Shown here: positions 6,578 to 6,643 of the stretch, piece by piece
Layout: every line of letters starts with the position of its first letter
Position numbering within the stretch: the first letter of the stretch is position 1
Assembly (NCBI GenBank): GCA_945906975.1
Contig: CAMDRY010000180.1
Coordinates: 1-6,643, forward strand
Length of the DNA stretch: 6,643 nucleotides
Reading direction: 5' to 3'
Origin: Bordetella parapertussis
Lineage (GTDB): Bacteria > Pseudomonadota > Gammaproteobacteria > Burkholderiales > SG8-39
Program-made: the position numbers and the translations under genes
Notes under the pieces: model-generated
The model's input: the letters and a program-made list of their open reading frames with translations, nothing else
Told to the model about the DNA's origin: nothing
Databases searched by the model: none

Positions 6578-6643
6578 TCAAACAGATTGCAACTTATTGA
6601 GTCGTGCCCGCGCTTTGACGACCTTCGCGAGGATGTCCGAGGC
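6578..6643 (-). CDS. C-terminal end of an unidentified ORF, possibly an IS transposase
   Basis: Only the last 21 codons and a TGA stop (6578-6580) are in the window. The frame ends in ILAKVVKARARLNKLQSV, a basic amphipathic helix. It is unlike the hydrophobic, transmembrane end expected of CcmF. Short C-termini of this style occur in some IS630-type transposases, but that is recollection and the fragment is too short to decide. The other two minus-strand frames stop at different places and look less protein-like. The stop lies 27 nt before the ccmG start. Confidence 0.4.
   Translation of the reverse strand, partial: ASDILAKVVKARARLNKLQSV

Overview
The window reads as a piece of a moderately GC-rich proteobacterial chromosome, most likely a betaproteobacterium (or a close gammaproteobacterial relative). 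This is judged from the wording of MutS and from separate ccmG, ccmH and ccmI genes of System I cytochrome c maturation. All five intact genes lie on the minus strand, so in the direction of transcription the order is ccmG, ccmH, ccmI, mutS and a metallophosphoesterase lipoprotein gene, running from high to low coordinates.

Positions 6551-6643 hold the last codons of another minus-strand ORF that does not look like the end of ccmF, the usual neighbour of ccmG. It may be the tail of an insertion-sequence transposase. ccmG (6008-6550), ccmH (5539-6015) and ccmI (4280-5542) overlap one another by a few bases and form one translationally coupled block. Together they cover the late steps of c-type cytochrome assembly: CcmG and CcmH keep the apocytochrome haem-binding cysteines reduced, and CcmI holds the apocytochrome for the haem lyase. 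mutS (1681-4242) follows after 37 nt, probably by read-through, and encodes a complete 853-residue mismatch sensor. A predicted periplasmic lipoprotein of the calcineurin-like phosphoesterase superfamily (654-1619) comes 61 nt later. I see no clear promoter or rho-independent terminator between these genes.

Positions 1-653 contain no intact gene. From 1 to 523 there is a mosaic repeat array: two full units and one truncated unit. Each unit is a pair of inverted palindromic arms around a short GC-rich linker, and the units are separated by a conserved 108-bp spacer. The architecture resembles the BIME/REP elements of enterobacteria, but the sequence family is different: it is the 'GTCATTGCGAG...GAAGCAATCTC' type of dispersed repeat. 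The last arm is cut off where it meets a small remnant (514-642) that reads as the conserved core of a YqgE/AlgH (DUF179) protein. This remnant has neither its N-terminal nor its C-terminal part. The left end therefore looks like a scar where repeats and a broken gene were joined.

I did not find a new defence or biosynthetic system. The most unusual material is the repeat array, its junction with the yqgE-like fragment, and the broken upstream context of the ccm block.
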